A stretch of 64,000 bases of DNA from Gnetum montanum (taxonomy: Eukaryota > Streptophyta > Gnetopsida > Gnetales > Gnetaceae): contig MNCI01005181.1 of assembly GCA_015680685.1 (NCBI GenBank), positions 65,846-129,845 on the forward strand, read 5' to 3'. Of the stretch, positions 57,663-64,000 are shown piece after piece. The first letter of the stretch is position 1; every line of letters starts with the position of its first letter. The notes beneath the pieces are model-generated. The model had not been told where the DNA came from. It did not search any database and saw only the letters and a list, made by a program, of their open reading frames with translations. The position numbers and the translations under genes were made by a program.

Positions 57663-57951
57663 TTAAGTAGTAAAGCTTTGACTTGATAAAGTCATTTACT
57701 ACTCCCTTGTAGATGGCCAAGAGGTCAGTTTCAGTAATAGGCTCTAAAATCTCATTAAGTGTTGAGTTCCATGAATGAAACTTTTGACCAGTTCAAGTAG
57801 CCCCTACTTCACCTTCATCAGTTAATCCTATGTAGCATCTAGCTTTAAGTTGTATTTGAAATAGTTAAAAAATTGGATTATTAAGTCTTCAAGTGAAGAG
57901 ATAGAACCTCTAGAAAAGGTTTGATACCAATCTAGATCTTTTTCCTTAAGG
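57663..57951 (-). pseudogene. Element F gag, segment between E and H
   Basis: Minus strand: SLKEKDLDWYQTFSRGSISS, EDLIIQFFNYFKYNLKLDAT and, past breaks, AIYKGVVNDFIKSKLYYL, the standard Tat gag capsid block. It is cut on the left by the 3' LTR of E and on the right by element H. Continues upstream at 62091. Confidence 0.8.
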
Positions 57952-57956
57952 GACAT
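57952..57956. repeat. Target site duplication of element H, left copy (GACAT)
   Basis: GACAT before the LTR of H and again at 62086-62090. Confidence 0.7.
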
Positions 57957-58530
57957 CATCATGTCCCCATTTCCAAATGATGTTGCTACATAACAAAGAT
58001 GGTGCCTCTTCATAACAAATGTTATTGTTATCATAAAAAGACCCAAAAAGGTAGTTGTAATTAAGACTCAAAAGGATGGAGTAGAATAATTGACATGTCT
58101 CTTGAGGTAACATTCGAGGTTTGAACTAAGGCAATTTATACTTAAGCTTAGAGGTCATGCTAGCATGAAGTGATAGAGCCAATATAGGCAATTCATAAGA
58201 GCTTGGTGAAGCAAGACACAAAGAGAACTAGCCATCTCTTCTGGCTAGGTTGTAGGCCTAACCATGGTGGTAGTGTTGGATTTTCCCTAAGGGATAGATG
58301 CCAATGAAAGAAAGCCCCAAAAAACACTCTTAAAGCATTATACAAATACACTATTCCATATCAATAAAACATTATTTTCTTTCTCTTTCTACATTTTCCC
58401 TATTATTTCCTTTACACATGATGTTGAATGTTACATATATTTGATGTTTGGTGTATTGTCTTCTTACACATAATATCTAATATAACACATATTTGACATT
58501 TGCCATGACATTTGGGAATGGGATGTCAAA
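57957..58530 (+). repeat. Element H 5' LTR
   Basis: CATCATGTCCCCATTTCC to GGGATGTCAAA. Aligns with 61515-62085, with about 10 percent difference by eye. Confidence 0.85.
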
Positions 58531-58532
58531 AT

Positions 58533-58549
58533 TGGTATCGAAGCAAACC
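58533..58549 (+). promoter_or_regulatory. Element H primer binding site
   Basis: TGGTATCGAAGCAAACC, close to TGGTATCAGAGC, which is complementary to initiator Met tRNA and is used by many plant Ty3 (Del/Tekay) and Ty1 elements. Confidence 0.65.
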
Positions 58550-60026
58550 ATGACCCAAGGGCCATTTAGAACCATGGGCTGACTACAACATGAATATTTT
58601 GATGAATCATGAAGCCACAACATAAGGAAGATCATTGCTCATCACTAGATGCACCATACATCTAATATATATCATTGACAGAAAAAGATCTGGTTATGCC
58701 TCAATTGTAATAAATTTGATTCTTTCATCAATTGTAAGAGATGTTGGTAAGACAAGAATACACTAGTATAGGTACCTACTATCCATTTTAAAACTATAAA
58801 TATTAATTTATTAAGGTCATTTTTTATTTTTTTCCCAAAAACTAGTAACTATGACCTAAATTGATGTTGTTTTGTCGAAACTCATCATCCTAAGCAACTT
58901 GGTAAATGTCATTTTTGTAGAATAATCTAGTTTATATATTTTAAAATATTGAAAATTCAACTTTATTTTTGAACCCAAATACTATGTCCAAAGCATAATA
59001 CTTTCCAAGATGATTCTAATGGTACCAATTTCATCAAAATATGACTTATGGTTTGGGAGATATTGTGATTTTAAATATTTTGTTATACATGCATTAAAAT
59101 ACTATTAAATTATTATTTATTTCTAAAAAATTTGAAAGAGAAAGGTCATGGGTTTGACCTTGACCCAAAAATATTTCTTTTTAATAAAAATAAAATTTTG
59201 CCAACAAGGGTCGCATTGGTCTTGGAAGGGCTACGCTAGCCTTGCCAAGGCCATGTTACCCACAGGCTATGTGGGCCTTGGAAGGGCCACACTAATCCTA
59301 TATGGGGCTAGCATAGCCCATAATGCAAGGGTTTCCACCCCCAGTCACCATGCATCACTGCCACTCAATCTATGACCACTGCTCGGTCCATTTCATGTGC
59401 ACCATGTTTTGCAGTGTTCATCTTCTATGATGCCATCAAACACCAAGAATGCCATAGACCACACACACCCTTGGCACTTTGCAAACACCAACAATGCTGC
59501 AGATCATAGGTACCCCTAGTGCTTCATGGGCACTAACATATGATGTCCATTTTCAACATATGAATACTCATTTCCTATATTTTTCACCCTTCTAAATTCC
59601 ATGAAGAGGTCAAATTTATCATCTAGGTATCCAATAATTTGATGATATCATGAACCATGCCTTAAAATTTGACAACCTAAGGATGCCTTCTAGGAAAAAT
59701 AATCTTTGCTAATAGCCTTAAGATCTCTATGACATGTCATTAGTTACACTACCAAAGTCTTTAAGGAAGGTAGAAAGATCATTAAGGCTATTAGCTAATG
59801 TAGTTTAATATTACTAAAATTAGTTAGAGAATTAGCTGATGTATTAGTATCAGTTGATGAACTAGTTTTCATATCAGTTGATGAAACAAAATGGTCTTTA
59901 ATGATCAAGAAAATGTCTTGCAACCAAAACATATGGAGAAACAACATGCAAACTCAAAATATTATTTTTACAAGGTGTATGATACCCATGAAGAGAAATG
60001 ATCTAAAAGAGAATTCAAGAATGAGA
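58550..60026 (+). other. Element H internal region before the CCR4 copy
   Basis: AT-rich, no recognisable domain. One GC-richer patch (59205-59330) with GGGCTACGCTAGCC/CCTTGCCAAGG words. May hold a leader or decayed gag. The part just before 60027 (RCMIPMKRND) could be an N-terminal piece of the deadenylase, not certain. Confidence 0.35.
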
Positions 60027-61064
60027 ATGAAAGTTACAACATATAACATGCTTGTAAGAACCCTATCAAGTGAAAAACAACAATCTCTATATCCACCGTG
60101 GGCTTTGAATTGACATGAATATCGATATCCACATATTTTAGAAAAATTACAAAATTTGAATGGTAATATTGTATGCCTACAAGAAATCTTTCCATGGGAG
60201 TTTCTATACCAATTCCAACCATAGTTGGAAAAGATGGGATATAGAGGTATTTACAAGAAAGAAGGTTCTTGTGAAAGTTTTTCTTTTGAGTCATATAGAT
60301 TAGCCTATTGCAAAAATCAAACATGGATGGTTGGGCGATATTTTATAAAAAAGCTAAGTATGAATTGGTACAATGGTTTGAATGAAGTCTAGAAAATATG
60401 ATTTTTAAAATTCCAAAAATTCAAATCATGGAAAAGAAAGAACAAACAAGATTTTGGAAAAATCACATAGCCTTGGTAGTGATTCTAAAAGTCCATCTAT
60501 TAGGAAGATGTGCATGCATGGTTAACATACATTTAATTGCCAAACCAACATGTTCAGATGTTAGAATATGTCAAGGAGCATACTTGATTAAGAAAATAGA
60601 AGAAAGTTTGAAGAATAAGTTATTCCTACGTTATACCAATCTAGTTCCATTTATTCTTTGTGGAGACTTCAATGTAAAAGTTGGAAGTAGTTTTTATCAA
60701 TTCTTAAAATATGGATGTGTAAAAGAATCCTTGGAAGATGAACCTAGTTTGAAGAAGATGTTTTCATCAATTCAACATGAAATTCCATTGGCCAGTGCAT
60801 ATTCTAGAATTCAAGAATAGATGATGTTGATAGATAGTACTCATCAAGAACCAAAATTTATCAATTAATCTACAATGACTAATGAGTATGGATAAAAAAC
60901 ATTCTTCATTTAAGACTTTGGATTATATTTGGTAATGTCTGATTTTTTCAAATTACCAAGTTACTAGAGTTGATCTCTAAAAGGAAATGGAGAAGAATCT
61001 AGATCAAGCCTTGCCATCCCAAACAAGATCATCTGATCATATACCACTTATGGTAGAATTATAG
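60027..61064 (+). pseudogene. Intronless CCR4-like deadenylase (EEP nuclease domain) pseudogene inside H
   Basis: Reads MKVTTYNML, LYPPWALN, ILEKLQNLNGNIVCLQE, then after a frameshift near 60310 DGWAIFYKKAKYELV, FWKNHIALVVILK, FILCGDFNVKVGSSFYQFL, EIPLASAYSRIQE, TLDYI-like LDYIW and SSDHIPLMVE with a TAG at 61062-61064. These are the blocks of plant CCR4 (poly(A) 3' exonuclease of the CCR4-NOT complex) in order and with usual spacing. The catalytic Asn (YNM), Glu (LQE), Asp/Asn (GDFN) and Asp-His (SDH) are all retained. No introns break the domain, unlike plant CCR4 genes, so it came from spliced mRNA. Four or more stops and at least two frameshifts make it a pseudogene. Confidence 0.82.
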
Positions 61065-61496
61065 TTACTTTCATCAATTTATAAGGTTGATTAAGATTAT
61101 GAAGTATCTTACCCTTAATTTTATAGTTTTCATATCTTCTTCATTTTTAACTTATATTTTAATTAGATAAGTAAAATATTTAAGGTAATGAAAGCTAGGA
61201 ATAAAGAATTTTCCCTACTTTCACTTTAATAACCAAATTCAAGTTACACTTAGAACTAGTAATTAGTGTTTGGTAGATCTTTAATTCACCTCTTGTCATT
61301 ATCTTAGAAAATGAAGTAAGTATTAAGAAAGTAATATTTAATTTCCATATATTTTCTCACATATATATTATTTGCAAAATAAGCAAGAAAAAACTTAAGA
61401 TCAAAGGAGAAATCAAATTATTAGAGCATAGTATCATAACAAAAGTACTAAAGTTGGAAAGAGATAATGAACGTGGACTTGCTCAAGGATGAGTGA
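61065..61496 (+). other. Element H region between the CCR4 copy and the polypurine tract
   Basis: AT-rich, no gene seen. Could include a decayed 3' untranslated region of the captured mRNA. Confidence 0.35.
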
Positions 61497-61514
61497 AACC
61501 AAAGGAGGGTAAAT
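61497..61514 (+). promoter_or_regulatory. Element H polypurine tract
   Basis: AACCAAAGGAGGGTAAAT just before the 3' LTR. Confidence 0.65.
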
Positions 61515-62085
61515 TATCATATCCCCATTCTCAAATGATGTTGCTACATAACAAAGATGATGCCTCTTCATAAGAAATGTTATTATTATCATAACAAGAC
61601 ATAAAATGAGTAGTTGTAATTAAGACTCAAAAGGATGCATTGTAATAATGGACATGTATTGAGGTGACCTTTGGGGGTTTAACCTAAGGGATTTATACTC
61701 TAGCTTAGAGGTTGGATCATCATGGTGTGGTGGAGCTAGTATAGGCAAGTCATAGAAGCTAGGTGAAGTGGAATAGGAAGAGGACTAGCCATCCCTTCTA
61801 GCAGAGTTGTAGGCCTAACCATAATCGTAGTGCTAGATTGCCTCTAATGGATAGATGTCAAAGGAAGAAAATCCCAAGAAACACTCTTAAAGCATGATCT
61901 AGATACACTATTTTATATCAATAAAGTATTTTTCTTTATCTTCTTACATTTTCCTTATTCTTTCCTTTATGCATGATGTTGAATGTTACATATATTTTAT
62001 GTTTGATGTACTGTCTTCTTAGGCATAATGTCTAATATAATGTAAATTTGACATTTTCTATGATATCTGGGAATGAGATGTCATA
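61515..62085 (+). repeat. Element H 3' LTR
   Basis: TATCATATCCCCATTC to GAGATGTCATA, followed by GACAT. Confidence 0.85.
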
Positions 62086-62090
62086 GACAT
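62086..62090. repeat. Target site duplication of element H, right copy (GACAT)
   Basis: Same as 57952-57956. Confidence 0.7.
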
Positions 62091-63180
62091 GGGAAAAATT
62101 ATCAGTGTCATAGACTAGAAGGTGACCAAGTATGCATTAGAATCCCCTTCACCATTGTATTTAGTGAAGTTTGGTATGGGCATGCCTATGGGTAAGGTTA
62201 TTTGAGGCATGGTAGGACTTATAGCATCAGCTTGGTAAAAGTCTAGGACCTTGACCATCTAAGTTGTACTAGCATTAATTTTTTGTAGCTCTTTAGTAAG
62301 GTCTTGGATCATTTAGAAGGCTTGATCCAATCTTTGGAGCATCCCTATAGGTTGCGGTGTTTATGTTAATGGTTGAGGAGGAAGTTAGGAGGTTAGAGAT
62401 TGTACAATTAACATTGGCATAGAGGGGAGAGGTTGTGTAACCACCATTGTAGGTGGGTTAAACAATAAGAAAGAAGTTTGAGTTGGAACTTGTGGTATGA
62501 AGGGAGAAAATGGAGTATAACAAGCTTGTGTTGCTTGGGATCCCAATGAAGATCCTGCTAGTATGAAAAAGGGAGCTGGTGAGGTAGATATCACTAGGGC
62601 TGGGTAAGTGAAGTGAGGTTGTGTGGTAAAGGACATTGATGAGAATAGTGAGGTAGATTAGGCAACAAGCTTGGGTTGGTGCATAGCCATGATAGGTGTT
62701 GGCCCAAAAATAATGGGATAGGTACCCTATGGAGGATAGTAGGGGTATAAAGATAGAGGTGGTTACTTGGGGAGCTGATCATTGGAGAAGGTTTTTGATA
62801 AATGTGTCTAGATTCTACTCTACCTCAAACTCATCTTACTTCTCTTGGTGATCCTATGAGCTAATTTTCTCACTAAACTCATCAACATCTATTAGTTGTA
62901 TGATCATGTGTGTGTAGAAATTGGTGAGGAAAATTTTGTCATATGCCAATGGGATGTACTCTTTCCCATGTCAATGTATTTTTTCAAATTGACACATAGT
63001 GTCAAATTTAGATCGTGGTATTAGGAGACCAGTTTGTATCTTGGCATAGAGCATGTTGTAGAACTCATTAATGATTGCAAAATCTACTTTTTCACCCCTT
63101 TGTTTAAGTGACTATCTTCATTCTATGACCACTAGGTCTTTCAGGTCTTAGGCACGAAGTCCATCTTGGCTAGAGGCCAT
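62091..63180 (-). pseudogene. Element F gag, N-terminal part
   Basis: Minus strand from a Met at 63180: FAIINEFYNMLYAKIQTGLL and CQFEKIH-HGKEYIPLAYDKI match the N-terminal gag block of A and B. A Pro-rich spacer (62640-62385) and GMPIPNFTKYNGEGDSNAYL follow up to element H. Many stops. F is therefore a fourth Tat-type gag, on the opposite strand to E, its insert. Confidence 0.78.
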
Positions 63181-64000
63181 GTATGCAAGGTGTAGTGGTA
63201 GCATAATTGATTTGCAAAAATGCATGAACTAGTACCAACAAAACCAAGCTAGGTCACCAAAAAGTAAGCTTGGCTTAAAAAATCCAGAAATTATTGAAAA
63301 ATTAAAAAATAAAACCTCAACTTACTATAGTTTTTTATGTTAGGCTTTAAAAAGTCCAATAATTGTGAAAATTTAAATATGTTGGGCTTTGAAAAGATAC
63401 GCTAGTATTTTTCCAAAAAATTATGTTGGTGATAAAAAGGACAAGTTTTTTATTTCATTTTTTCAAGGGATGTTGATGTATTTTCCCTTTATGGAAACTA
63501 TGCTAGGTATTATTACGCAGCTAAGAAAAAAATGCTATTTTTTAAAAGATATACTTGGTGTCTTGAAAAGCAATGTTAGGGTTTGTGGGGTAATAAGAAA
63601 ATGTAATTTGTCCACCAAGGTTACGTTGGGTAGTTTGGAAAGGAGGGGGGGAGAGGGGGAGTGGAAGGTGGGATGTTTGATTTAATTTCTTAATTAATTA
63701 AACCAAAATTCTAGCAAGAGGAATTTCCCAAGGTGCAAGAGGTTATGACATGAAAAGTAGTTGAAACTACAACTACAAGTATAGTGCAAGCTGTAGTGGA
63801 AATGATGTGATAGTATTTAAGATAGGTAACACCAACTACGCTAGCTTTAATAGTAAGATCTATGCTAGAAAGTGTGCAATAGACCACTATATTGCCTAGC
63901 CAACTATGCTAGGGTAGGTGATGGAAAATGGTTTTTCTTAGTAAAACCAAGCTAGAAATATGTTCCCCTAAAAGAGGTGCACTAGTTTTTAAAAAATTAA
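63181..64000 (-). other. Probable leader of element F, no gene recognised
   Basis: Non-coding DNA upstream of F gag. No primer site or LTR boundary could be recognised before the window ends. A G-rich run lies at 63638-63671. Confidence 0.3.

Larger units (their letters stand above)
57957..62085 (+). mobile_element. Element H: non-autonomous LTR retrotransposon carrying a CCR4-like gene copy
   Basis: 4,129 bp with LTRs of 574 bp (57957-58530) and 571 bp (61515-62085), a Met-tRNA-like primer site, a polypurine tract and target duplication GACAT. The LTR ends (TATCAT(A/G)TCCCC and GGGATGTCATA) are short inverted repeats. No gag or pol is present; the only coding relic is an intronless deadenylase copy. 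The family differs from the Tat elements around it. Confidence 0.82.

Noticed and set aside
1-64000. tRNA or rRNA genes
   Set aside because: No cloverleaf with conserved boxes or rRNA core sequence was noticed while reading; a tRNAscan run would settle it.

Overview
This window is plant nuclear DNA: a deep nest of LTR retrotransposons with no intact single-copy host gene. The main family is Ty3 (Metaviridae) of the Tat lineage. I recognise it by the order gag, protease, reverse transcriptase (RT), two RNase H domains and integrase, by TG...CA long terminal repeats (LTRs) and 5-bp target duplications, and by an Ogre-like layout with a likely intron between protease and RT. A laccase fragment and a CCR4-type deadenylase copy also say plant. 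The nesting and large repeat fraction suggest a large-genome seed plant, possibly a gymnosperm, but species cannot be read from this sequence. Nearly every element ORF is broken by stops, mostly at positions where CAA, CAG or CGA is expected, so these are decayed, probably once-methylated copies.

Layout. Element A (minus strand, 1-13920, cut by the left window edge) has integrase, dual RNase H and RT at 1-2968, protease and gag at 8433-12222, and its 5' LTR at 12472-13920. Element B (plus, 13954-32497) is complete, with both LTRs and the target duplication AACAA. A and B both sit in the integrase of an older element D: 33 bp of D survive at 13921-13953 and it resumes at 32503-32983. From 32984 to 35508 is an LTR-like block (G). 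Element E (plus, about 35.97 kb to 57662) lacks its 5' end; its integrase is split by element C (43793-53766, target duplication GTCAT), a derivative that has lost all of pol except protease. E ends inside the gag of element F (minus, 57663 to the right edge), which is also interrupted by element H (57957-62085, target duplication GACAT). H is a different LTR family with a Met-tRNA-type primer site.

The most unusual content is a multi-exon gene carried antisense between protease and RT. In A it has seven exons (3369-7500), all with GT-AG introns and consistent phases, and would encode about 1,137 residues if four nonsense codons are ignored. It opens with an FCP1/NLI-interacting-factor-like HAD phosphatase domain, followed by a long region I cannot assign and an acidic tail. 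The same gene, with matching exon lengths and phases, is present in B (20940-25317, minus) and partly in E (35970-38111, minus). It lies inside what looks like an intron of the sense gag-pol transcript.

Two host-gene captures also stand out. A chimeric laccase pseudogene (51195-52100) lies in the 3' untranslated region of C between 26-bp direct repeats. An intronless CCR4-like deadenylase pseudogene (60027-61064) fills the inside of H. Several degenerate tandem arrays occupy the LTRs, leaders, introns and 3' regions.
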